Below the pieces are notes generated by a model. That model saw nothing but the letters and a program-made list of their open reading frames with translations. It did no database searches and was not told the origin of the DNA. A program made the translations under genes and the position numbers. A DNA stretch of 64,000 bases from Sipunculus nudus (lineage: Eukaryota; Annelida; Sipuncula; Golfingiida; Sipunculidae): NCBI GenBank assembly GCA_026874595.1, contig CM049306.1, positions 45,012,019 to 45,076,018 of the forward strand. Reading direction: 5' to 3'. How positions within the stretch are numbered: the first letter of the stretch is position 1; the number at the start of each line of letters is the position of its first letter. This document shows positions 47,701-56,159 of this stretch, one piece after another.

Positions 47701-48568
47701 AACATTTACTTGACAGGAAACATCAGGAACTCTTCTTTCTAAGAGGAACCGCTGTATTAATACTGGACTTCATTAATGGCATGTTTGAGAGAACACATCC
47801 TTACTATTTTGACAATTGAAATGAAATACGTACTAGACTGGCGTAGTCGATGCAATGATTAACATTTAATTCCTCCCACAAACACAGCCATCACACTTAC
47901 TCTTGCTGTGTCGCGGTGCTGCCACCTCGCGGCAGTTTATACGACGAAATTACGGCTCTCTATTTACGACTACCGGTTTATGGAATTCATGGAATTACGT
48001 TTTATTTTACGTATTTTTTGTAGCAATACTATATACGCACCCGCTATCTAGAACTTTGAGAAGTTTTGGTTCTTTCGTGTCCACATGTGGGTTATTTGTG
48101 TATACCCTGTACATTTTTCTTGCTTTCAGTTGACTGAACTTGGCTGCTCTCAGGAACAGCAATAGATGAAGCGTATCTAGGTGAATATAATAATAATAAT
48201 AATAATAATATAATAATAATAATATATAATCATAAATAACAAAAATTATGATAACAAAATGGCAAAATTGAATATGACAATAAGAAGGAGAAAAATGTAA
48301 GAAGTTGAAAGAAGAAGAAGAAAAAAGGAGAAGAAAAGGGGGAAGGAAAGCAAATAGTAAGAAGATCAATTTAAGATGAAGAAAATTCTCGTGCAGAAAG
48401 AATATGAGACCCACGTGACTATCACCTGTTCTGCATTTGATATGAGGCTGCTGTTGAACCCATTCTCTGAGGGTCCTCGTTCAGTTCTTTCTTCGCCTTG
48501 TCCAGGGAGGCCTTGTCCAGTTTACACTTGTACTCACTGTCCTGGATCTCCACTTTGGAATGACTCAT
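43999..48568 (-). CDS. CRAL-TRIO domain lipid-transfer protein, copy A (alpha-tocopherol-transfer-protein-like), seven exons
   Basis: Proteins of this family bind a small lipophilic ligand (tocopherol or retinoid in known members) in a closed pocket and move it between membranes in the cytosol. Seven exons with GT-AG borders and matching phases give 291 residues, close to the ~280 of the vertebrate tocopherol carrier. Visible in order: an N-terminal helix with KASLDKAKKELNEDP; the CRAL-TRIO-N end with FLRAAKFSQLKARKM; the lipid-binding lobe with DEAIQVNGLVFIFDMTG, KWVNCWQ and GNFPGRYKAFHFYNM; a basic KLKSR before FLHGHSLDGLYKHVP, the place of the phosphoinositide-contacting KIKER in the vertebrate tocopherol carrier; LLPEEY; and the C-terminus ASFRKLNVD. 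The ATG has A at -3. Compared with copy B it lacks LEGT and WFRY-like residues in exon 2, and the link between exons 1 and 2 is about 20 residues shorter than usual. The ligand is not deducible. Confidence 0.88.
44350..44386. repeat. (AT)n microsatellite in gene A intron 6
   Basis: TA run that ends about 10 bases past the donor of exon 6. The equivalent intron of gene B has no such run. Confidence 0.85.
44397..44520 (-). CDS. Gene A exon 6
   Basis: 124 bp, in phase 0 and out phase 1, donor ACAG/GTAAAA, acceptor CCAAG. It encodes IFLHGHSLDGLYKHVP, LLPEEYLPDEYTGP and NIKEIT. HGHSLDGLYKHVP..LLP is the strand and loop closing the CRAL-TRIO pocket. Confidence 0.92.
44668..44793. repeat. (TAA)n and (AT)n compound microsatellite in gene A intron 5
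   Basis: About 18 TAA-type units followed by a TA run. The equivalent intron of gene B (56,690-56,870) has a diverged ATAATG/AAT-rich tract at the same place. Confidence 0.9.
44962..45072 (-). CDS. Gene A exon 5
   Basis: 111 bp, phase 0 at both ends, acceptor TTGTAG, donor CCGG/GTAAGT. It encodes GNFPGRYKAFHFYNM through the amphipathic segment MEAIFSFMLSLMTGKLKSR. FPGRYKAFHFYNM is the hallmark strand of CRAL-TRIO domains. Confidence 0.93.
46448..46638 (-). CDS. Gene A exon 4
   Basis: 191 bp, acceptor TTTCAG, donor CAG/GTGTGT, in phase 1 and out phase 0. It encodes AIKPDLSVDIEVRLNTI, WDEAIQVNGLVFIFDMTG and NIRKWVNCWQ. NGLVFIFDMTG is the central strand of the lipid-binding fold. The open frame continues past both splice sites for a short way, which is chance. 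Confidence 0.93.
47055..47116 (-). CDS. Gene A exon 3
   Basis: 62 bp small exon, acceptor TTTTAG, donor TATG/GTAAGT, in phase 2 and out phase 1. It encodes FILPLPKRTKDGCRILLFRY, the first strand of the CRAL-TRIO lobe with the usual R at its end. Confidence 0.9.
48041..48176 (-). CDS. Gene A exon 2 (CRAL-TRIO-N)
   Basis: 136 bp, acceptor ACCTAG, donor AGCGG/GTGCGT, in phase 1 and out phase 2. It encodes TLHLLLFLRAAKFSQLKARK, then MYRVYTNNPHVDTKEPKLL and KVLDS. It is 24 bp shorter than the copy B exon because two blocks of four residues are missing, one of them covering the family's conserved P-x-W-F. Confidence 0.88.
48186..48224. repeat. (ATA)n microsatellite in gene A intron 1
   Basis: AAT-type repeat ten bases upstream (minus-strand sense) of exon 2. 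Gene B has an (ATA)n run at 61,764-61,794 in the same intron position. Confidence 0.85.
48460..48568 (-). CDS. Gene A exon 1 (start of protein)
   Basis: ATG at 48,568 opens MSHSKVEIQDSEYKCKLDK and KASLDKAKKELNEDPQRM. LDKAKKELNEDP is the recognised N-terminal helix of CRAL-TRIO-N proteins. The 3' border is uncertain. The donor ATGG/GTTCAA gives the phase needed for exon 2 but is a weak site. A stronger-looking AACAG/GTGATA at 48,426 gives the wrong phase unless an unseen small exon follows. Confidence 0.72.
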
Positions 48569-48802
48569 TGTGCTTGGATTAATGAACTGTCCGTGATGTA
48601 ATAAACGTTATAACAATATAAAATAGTTTAGAACCTGATGAAGAAACGATAGAATTTTATATCTTTATTCATATACGTTGGTTTGTGTGTGTTTATGAAT
48701 GTGTCACTGTGTGATTGTATGTAAAGATAGATATTCAAATTAATTCTTGCTTTAACAAGAAAACAGACCTACACTTTCGTCAATTCATCCAAAGCGGACA
48801 CA

Positions 48803-49039
48803 CAGGGGCGTCAATATAGGGGGGGGGGTATATATATTTTTGGCAAAGGGGGGATGGTCAATGTAATCATCCCCCCACTTTTCAGAGAATAATGTTATAA
48901 CATTGCAAATGAAATATATTAATAAATAGAATTAAAGACTTTGGGCCCATTTACTAAAAAATGTTATATCTAAACCTTGCTTAGAATTCACAAAATAACA
49001 TATTTTATAAAACATTATAATTCTTTGAAATATGATTAA

Positions 49040-49040
<1 letters not shown>
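48803..49040 (+). mobile_element. ~250-bp CAGGGGCG element, plus-strand copy
   Basis: It begins CAGGGGCGTCAATATAGG, then a G run. Later CACTTTTCAGAGAATAATG, ATTGCAAATGAAA, AGACTTTGGGCCCATTTA and TATATCTAAACC all recur in order in the inverted copy ending at 53,702. The tail merges into an AT microsatellite. Non-coding. Confidence 0.75.

Positions 49041-49100
<60 letters not shown>
49041..49100. repeat. (AT)n microsatellite
   Basis: TA run of about 30 units at the 3' tail of the preceding element. Confidence 0.9.
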
Positions 49101-49102
<2 letters not shown>

Positions 49103-49661
49103 TATATATATAAATGTAGAAATGCTTTGTAGATAATAATATAGATATTAGATGCATCCTGAAATTTGAAATGACTTACCCACAAGAAACCCCTTGGTAC
49201 ACCGCTGTATCAGGCAATGTGTATATTTTAAGGTTTTCATGCGTGTCGCAAAGGCCGTGACCTGAACTCAGGGCACTACCCGTATGCATGGTCTGTCATG
49301 CGGGGAAGGCTGGTCACCACAATACAAATGGTGTGGCCTCGGACTTGGGTAACAGTGAATGGCTGATGTACTCAATGTGATATAATAAACACAGTTCATA
49401 AACATACCGATACCTGTTTAGAAATTTCCATATTTCCTCATAAATCCTGAGGAATTTTTCATTATTTGGCAAGTGTCTATCGTAAGGGTGAATCACTTAT
49501 ATGTCTATCAAACACTATATATTGGGACCTGTCGGAATGCATGCTTGTGTAGTATGCTATTAATAATAATCATCATCAATATATTAATGATAATTATAAA
49601 GTTAAAAGGAAAATTGCAGGTTTTAAGTCCCCTTTCCAATAACTTGCACAGCTGGCTTTAC

Positions 49662-49743
<82 letters not shown>

Positions 49744-49800
49744 TTAATAATAATAATAATGATGATGATAACAACAACAACAATAATAATTATTATTATT
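49662..49800. repeat. (AAT)n microsatellite
   Basis: About 30 ATA units grading into GATGAT, ACAACA and TTATTA blocks. Long Asn or Ile open frames across it are artefacts. Confidence 0.95.
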
Positions 49801-49809
49801 ATACACAAC

Positions 49810-51600
49810 ATTAAATCAGGCGTACTCTAAACACTTCAGATGTATACGAAATAACGGTAAACCCTTCCTTTCGACTCGCAGCTTGTGACACCTTGGTTTT
49901 AATCTGGCGGCACTTGGACTTAATATGCTTCCGTCATGGATTGATAAGGGCAAAGGAAGTATGACAGGAAGATACTTGGTGGACAATCTAAAGGCGTGAA
50001 CCTATTCTTTGGTGGTGATTTATTTTATCACTAGGGGCATAGAAGACGCATGAGTAATGTTTGTTGATGATCAATTATGGTAGAATACTGTGAAGTATTC
50101 TTTAAACATAAATCCCCCCATAGATTTTATGGTTTTGTGACAATACAAATGTAGGTTTTCTGTATCACAAACACTTGCCCCACCCGGCACTTTTTTACTG
50201 TCTACGATGAAAATATGAAAAGGAGACCGAAAGTGGGACGAAAGTGGGCCGGAAGTGAGCGATAATGGGCCCATTATGACTGGATTTTCGATTGGTACTA
50301 TCTGGCGATGGATTTCCTGAAGGAGAAAATGCTTAATACAGAAAAGGCTAACATTTATAGTTTACGTAATAAAGCCCAGAACTGCCCCGCCCCCATTGAT
50401 TTGTTGTTTTATCAGTAAACAAATGTAGCTTTTTGTATTACAAACATTCATCAATACAGAAAAGGATAACATTTACAATTTACGTAATAAATCATTAAGT
50501 AAACAGGAGTAAATCTGACATTTTAAAACAGAAAATTGTAGTCTAGAGCCCCAATATTAGGTAATATTTTATACCGAAATTTTAAAGCACTTTAACTATA
50601 CAGTGTCCCGTGAACAGAGACTTAAAAATTGTCAGATCTAATTGTATATTCTGACGGAACGTACGTAAAATATGTTGGGCCGATATTCTTAATATATTGA
50701 TTTTGAATTGGGATATACGTGTGGATGAATATTTCATTTTTGCGGTTGGTAGTAAAATGACCTCCTAAAATACTATGTTAAACACACCGACGCATAAAAA
50801 TATTCAAAAATTATAGATTACGATACCAGATTTGGTTAGCGGAGGACTTGCCCGACAAAGCATTGGTATAAGGTTTTGGGGGAATTCGCTCAGTATTTTC
50901 TGAAAAAAACTTTCATGTTATTTATACATTAAATCTTAAATTAGATGTCAGTAATGTTTATTGCCATGGAACACATGGATAACCGGAAGGTTTCTAGCAG
51001 GCACATATACAACTATTTTTCCAAACACATAGCTTCTTTTGAAAAGGTTCGGGGCTAATCTTATAATCTTATATTATATTTATATAATATAAATAATAAA
51101 TAAAATAATATTACTAACATTTTATTCACAAAATTATACTCTATACATCCTTCCATCGTCATCGCCCGTTTCTGTTTAGAAAACACCCTTAATTAAGTTT
51201 TTAAGCGTGTAATTCTACACAAGAAAGTCTGCGATCGTTTTAAGTAAGATAACAAATTACGTTCGTGGGCGCACACACAGACCGGGGGATAACTGCCCAC
51301 CCCTGCACTAAGTCCCTGCCGGGTCAGTCCCGATTTATTTGATTTTGGTCGAGATAACCACTTCCATTATGCATATGTATAGTCGAGTCCACATGCACCA
51401 TTCGAGTCCGAGTGCAAGTCTGAGCCCGTGAAGTTCTAATCCAAGTCCAACTTCCTCGAACCGAGCCAATTGGAACCCGAGTCCGTGTCTGAGTCCGAGT
51501 TAAATACAAACCTACTATCAAAATATATTGAAAATGGAATTCGAGACTGTCATCTATATTTTTATCTTAGCTTATACACGTGCTTTTTATTTGACTAGTT
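49810..51600. other. Non-coding, no recognised gene
   Basis: AT-rich, with a short GAAAGTGGG-type repetition at 50,225-50,265 and a run of CGAGTCC/GAGTCCGAGT-like words at 51,380-51,500, related in composition to the 52-bp minisatellite just downstream. Confidence 0.5.
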
Positions 51601-51621
51601 CCCGATGCACAGCAATAGCTT

Positions 51622-51623
<2 letters not shown>

Positions 51624-51666
<43 letters not shown>
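51624..51666. repeat. (AT)n microsatellite
   Basis: TA run of about 20 units shortly before the 52-bp minisatellite. Confidence 0.9.
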
Positions 51667-51669
<3 letters not shown>

Positions 51670-51714
51670 AATACTTTGTGAGTATTTGGGACATGTATAT
51701 AGAATTTTTTAATG

Positions 51715-52345
51715 CTGGTCTCGGGATGACGTCCCTCTGATATCTCGAGTCCTTTCCTCCGAGTCAGAGTCCTCGGAATGGACTCCGTCTGATATCACAG
51801 TCCTTTCCTCCGAGTCAGAGTCCTCGGGATGGACTCCGTCTGGTTTCTCGAGTCCTTTCCTCCGAGTCAGAGTCCTCGGGATGGACTACGTCTGATATCT
51901 CGAGTCCTTTCCTCCGAGTCAGAGTTTTGGGGATGGACTCCGTCTGGTTTCTCGAGTCCTTTCCTCCGAGTCAGAGTCCTCGGGATGAAATCCGTCTGAT
52001 ATCTCGAGTCCTTTCCTCCTAGTCAGAGTCCTCAGGTTGGACTACGTCTGATATCTCGAGTCCTTTCCTCCGAGTCAGAGTCCTCGGGATGGACTCCGTC
52101 TGGTTTCTCGAGTCCTGTCCCCCGAGTCAGAGTCCTCGGGATGGACTCCGTCTGGTTTCTCGAGTCCTTTCCTTCGAGTCAGAGTCCTCGGGATGGACTC
52201 CGTATGATTTCTTGAGTCCTTTCCTTCGAGTCAGAGTCCTCGGGATGGACTCCGTATGATTTCTTGAGTCCTTTCCTTCGAGTCAATAACCTCGGGATGG
52301 ACTCGGTCTGGTTTCTCGAGTCCTTTCCTTCGAGTCAGAGTCCGT
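51715..52345. repeat. 52-bp minisatellite, about 12 copies
   Basis: The unit contains TCTCGAGTCCTTTCCTCCGA, GTCAGAGTCCTCGGGATGG and ACTCCGTCTG, with period 52. Most units carry a CTCGAG palindrome. Copies differ by a few substitutions (GGTTTC/GATATC; CCTCCG/CCTTCG). Confidence 0.95.
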
Positions 52346-52544
52346 AAAAAAATTAGACTCGGGTCCGGACTCGTGTCCTTCGTACATCACTAATCGCCTC
52401 CATTTTAATGCTCACTTAACTAATCCTAAATTTTTTTTGAATATTTTTTGGTTGGAGGTAACCGCCTCCATGTTTTAAACTGGCTTAATTAAGTATGTGT
52501 ACATTTGCAGAATTCCATTACGGTTACTGACTACGTGACAGGGC

Positions 52545-52845
52545 AGTATCACACGCTTCCTCTCATTATATATCCTGTTAACCAGGCCCGATGAGTACTG
52601 CACCTGCGGGTCCTGGGTGTAAAATCCTTCCCACTACTGGGTTATACCACAGAGGAATCCCCTAAAGGCGCACTCGTTTTGTGAATGATGCACGGCCGTT
52701 GGGTATGGCCTTCCCATTAAGCATGCAAAGCGCCCACCCTGGACGGGACCCTGAAAATCTCACCGTCCTGGATGAGATTCGAACTCATGATCTCCCGGCT
52801 TTGGGTCCAGAGCTCTACCTCTGAGCCTCAGAAGCCGGTACTAAC
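52545..52845 (-). mobile_element. tRNA-derived SINE, copy a (uninterrupted)
   Basis: On the minus strand the head reads GCTCAGAGGTAGAGCTCTGG (A-box region) and GAGTTCGAATCTC (B-box) about 40 bases on, a clear tRNA-like promoter. The body includes CCAGGACCCGCAGGTGCAG and ends near GTGATACTGCCCTGTC. Copy b just downstream shares the body words CTGCGGGTCCTGG, GGGC.GTAT and GATGCAC. An anticodon-bearing intact cloverleaf is not present. Confidence 0.75.
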
Positions 52846-52914
52846 CTTAAACTTTATGTACATCTGCATTTCAATTTGCAAACTACAATTATGTTTCGCT
52901 TTTAAACTGAGTGA

Positions 52915-52996
52915 AAGGGCGGTATAGCACACAATTCCACTTTCTTATATCCCAGTGGCACCCGGGCCGGGTAACCAACGCAACTGCGGGTCCTGG
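52915..52996 (-). mobile_element. tRNA-derived SINE, copy b, distal part (split by insertion)
   Basis: GAAAGGGCGGTATAGCACAC to AACTGCGGGTCCTGG matches the equivalent end of copy a. The SINE stops at CTGG (52,993-52,996), where a TIR element begins, and resumes at 54,595. Confidence 0.7.
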
Positions 52997-54594
52997 GGGT
53001 GTTTCAATAACATTGTAAATGACTTAAGTCCAGACCCGGGACTAAAGCCCGGAAACCGACTTGCCTAAGTCCAAGAGTTAAGTCCGATTCAATAACGCTG
53101 GTTTAACAAAGCCCGACTTAAGCCTGGGAAATCCCCTTTTCAGCGCCCCCTTACGGCCGGCAGAACGCGGGGAATGGGCCATGCTTTCGGAACAGAAGTG
53201 AACACATTAACACATAGTGTCACTTCTTTTATGTGAATACAGGATTTTAACTTCAATGGTTGTGGATCAGAAAAATTAGGCTACGTAACATTTGTCTGAC
53301 TAGATGTTTCAAGTGACATGTTATGGAAACTTGTACAACCACGTACTATTAATAGTATTATTATATGTAATTATAATTCCTTTTAATAGTTTTATACCAA
53401 GCTTTTAGCTCACGAGTACGAGTGCGTCTTTTTTCTATCAAGGGGGAGGGGGGGGGGTGACTTTCACACAAACACACACATATTACAATGAATTATAAGG
53501 TTTTAGAAAATAAGGTATTAATAATACCTTAAATTAATAAAACATACCGGGTTTAGATATATATTTCATAGTAAATTCATAAATGGTACCAAAGTCTATA
53601 AATATATTTTTTTAGATGTTTTTCCTTTGCAATATATAAATATTATTCTCTGAATAGTGCCCCCCCCCCCCCCCCCCCATCCCCCCTATATTGACGCCCC
53701 TGTTCTATGAAGTATGATGTTAAATGTTAAAGTCTAAGATTCTAGAGAATTCATTTCAATGAAAGCTGTTGATTTTTTATTTTAATTCACATGGATTTAT
53801 ATTCGTGACAGAGACCATGCAGTAGCTAACAAAATATCAAAAACTTGTTTTTAAACTTTTTCTCCATTTGGGATGTACTTAATTAATTTCACTTTATTGT
53901 TATATTCAATATTATTTGCCAGTCAGGATGGATAGTCATATCAAAGATATTAGTACAGTGAAATATTTATAATAATCAGTAAGATAATTATTGTAAGATA
54001 TAAATCATCTGTATATCGATCATTATGTAGCTATAAAAATGCTAACTATGACAGCTCAGAAAAAAATTTGTTTCGTTCAGGTTTTCACACGAATGTCAAG
54101 GACGCTACACTTTTATTTAGCAACCTGCCTCTGTAAAAACAACTGTCAGTTTCGCTAAATCAGTAGACATTTGGAACTGTTTTAAGTGCTGATTTACGCC
54201 TCTTTAGTATCTAGTTTGTACCTCGCCCGCTCCGCCCCGCATCGAGGGGATGAGTACCGATGCCAGCTGCACAACGAGCATCAGAGTGACCGTTCTGGGA
54301 AACCAGCGACAGGCAGTCACCTCACTGTTAACAAATATGCCGAAAGGCTTGCTAGGTTTCCTTAAAATGCGCCAATCAAGTTGAATTTTGCGCCGGATAT
54401 GCCTCAAAACAGTGTGTCATGTGGCCATGTTTTCTGGACTTAAGCCTGCTACCTGACAGGCTTGGGGCTTAAGCCCCCAAAACGGACTTAAGTCATTTTT
54501 GGTATTTTTATTGAATCGGGCTTAACTCTTCAGCTTGGTGGCTTAAGTCAAAATCGGTCATTTTCGGGCTTAAGTCAGTTTATTGAAACAACCC
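52997..54594. mobile_element. 1.6-kb non-autonomous TIR DNA transposon
   Basis: Ends are GGGTGTTTCAATAA on the left and TTATTGAAACAACCC on the right, an inverted pair with one indel, flanked by the direct repeat CTGG (52,993-52,996 and 54,595-54,598). Both subterminal zones are packed with variants of CTTAAGTC, including the palindrome GACTTAAGTC, probable transposase-binding repeats. The TIR resembles those of PIF/Harbinger elements, but the 4-bp target duplication does not fit cleanly, so the superfamily is open. The inner frame at 54,204-54,407 (minus) has no recognised domain. An inverted ~250-bp element (53,446-53,702) is nested inside. Confidence 0.8.
53446..53702 (-). mobile_element. 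~250-bp CAGGGGCG element, minus-strand copy
   Basis: Its plus-strand right end CCCCCCTATATTGACGCCCC is the exact inverse of the start of the copy at 48,803. Internal blocks follow in the same order, with a C run of about 18 in place of the G-rich part, and a GT-rich tail (in minus sense) at about 53,465-53,480. It lies inside the TIR transposon, so it inserted after that element arrived or was carried with it. Confidence 0.75.
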
Positions 54595-55050
54595 CTGGTG
54601 TGGTAACCTCCCCCAATGCTGGGAATTAATAACTAGGAACCCCCTGTTCTCCTCAGGCAGCAGTAACACACTGCAATTGTCCCAGGGCGTCCGCAGGGTA
54701 AACACTTTGAGCTGGATGCACAATGCAGAAACCACGCCCTCATTGGTATGATCACACTTATTTGCTCTGTGCTCACCCTGGTGGTCAAACCCAGAGAATG
54801 TTACCATACAAAGCAGAAGTTGCATGAAAAGAGATCTGGGACGACTGCACAGTATAACCGCTGCGTGATTAGCGTGGGGTGGTTCTTGGCAGTGGGGCAC
54901 AGCGTTGTCATTACGTCTACAGATCGCTGACTCTTGGTAGTAAAAGACGGTGAAATATCACATCGCATCTCGGTACAGATTCGAACTGTTGATCTTCCGG
55001 TTCTAAGTCCTATACTCCACCCCTTGACCACCGAAGCCGGTGTTAATTCA
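54595..55050 (-). mobile_element. tRNA-derived SINE, copy b, proximal part with tRNA-like head
   Basis: After the CTGG duplication the SINE resumes. The minus-strand head has TGGTCAAGGGGTGGAGTATAG (A-box region) and CAGTTCGAATCTGT (B-box). The body words at 54,709-54,780 match the fragment beside the 32-bp minisatellite. Open frames across it (54,580-54,900; 54,801-55,184) are not conserved in copy a. Confidence 0.7.
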
Positions 55051-55089
55051 TGTTTGAATGTAAAATTATACGTTAAAGCTCTACTATCA

Positions 55090-55290
55090 AAGACATACGA
55101 AAAAGACACATCATTCACTGAAGAGACATACGAAAAAGACACATCATTCAGTGAAGAGACATACGAAAAAGACACATCATTCAATGAAGAGACATACGAA
55201 AAGACACATCATTCACTGAAGAGACATACGAAAAAGACACATCATTCACTGAAGAGACATACGAAAAAGACACATCATTCACTGAAGAGA
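55090..55290. repeat. 33-bp tandem repeat, about six copies
   Basis: Unit cores GAGACATACGAAAAAGACAC and ATCATTCACTGAA. The period of 33 keeps a frame open on the plus strand (repeating TYEKDTSF), but one unit has lost an A (near 55,200) and shifts it. The homologous flank of gene A has a single unit, so the array grew after duplication. Confidence 0.95.
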
Positions 55291-56016
55291 AATTTATTTG
55301 GGTAATGCAATCCTGCAATCACATACGACAAATAAAATCATAAAATCCTCCTACTTCCGGTTACTGAAATTCATTCACATAATTCGTGCACGATACAATG
55401 CAAAGTATATATTATTATTGTATAATATTGTTGTATGTTACATCAACCTGTGTCTACGTTTTAGATCATATATTTTTCTAATGGAAAGTTTACTTTCAAA
55501 ACAAAGTGTGCATGGAAAAAAATACCTATCTTACACAATATTAAGTGATCAATTTAATAAAACCTATGTAGCACAATATCGTAAGCATATTTCAGTGTCA
55601 ATATCAATAGTCACATGCAAAAAAGCTGCAGATCCGATGACTAACGTGAACAATTTTAAAAGCATGACCAGACAAAAAGTCAGTTACTCGTTTAGAGATT
55701 CATATGAATTGTCAGACCATGGGAAAGAGTCTTAAATGTAGTTAAACGTCAACTTCAATTTTTTTTAATTCTTCAGTTCCATTTGTCGTTTCCAATCAAA
55801 TTAATTAAACACTTCATCAGATCATGAGATGGAGTCGAAATTGTAGTGTATACACAAATTATTGAATTAACCTTATAAGATGACACAACGCCGATCTGTT
55901 GTTTCAAAAGATTAAACATACACGTAAGGGGGTTATGACAATATTGTAAAAATACACGGTTTAGTGGAACAGAGTTTTACTATATTAGTTCAACTTTCAC
56001 AGGAAAACAGATCAAG

Positions 56017-56159
56017 TTAATCCACATTGAGTTTCCTGAACGAGGCCTCCATACCAGTGGATCCGGGACTAAGTTTGTCGTTGACTCCATAACGTCCATC
56101 TGTCCAGCGCATCAAGCGTTCACGGTACTCGGGCGCAGTAACATGCTCACGGTACTTAG
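56017..56159 (-). CDS. Gene B last exon (C-terminus and stop)
   Basis: 143 bp, AG acceptor after TTTAA, two bases completing the split codon. It encodes KYREHVTAPEYRERLMRW, YGVNDKLSPGSTGMEASF and RKLNVD then TAA. Same length and border as the copy A exon. Confidence 0.9.

Noticed and set aside
49473-49814. Poly-asparagine protein
   Set aside because: Pure AAT microsatellite translation.
52770-52840. Functional tRNA gene on the minus strand
   Set aside because: A- and B-box-like words are present but the cloverleaf stems do not pair. It is a SINE head. The same applies to 54,985-55,045 and 9,250-9,300.
54204-54407. Minus-strand open frame as a transposase or signal-peptide exon
   Set aside because: It lies inside the 1.6-kb TIR element, has no DDE or Myb-like motif I can see and no partner exon.
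54934-55305. Repeat protein with TYEKDTSF units
   Set aside because: The 33-bp unit keeps a frame open by length only. One unit has a 1-nt deletion, the frame begins inside a SINE, and the paralogous flank has a single non-coding unit.
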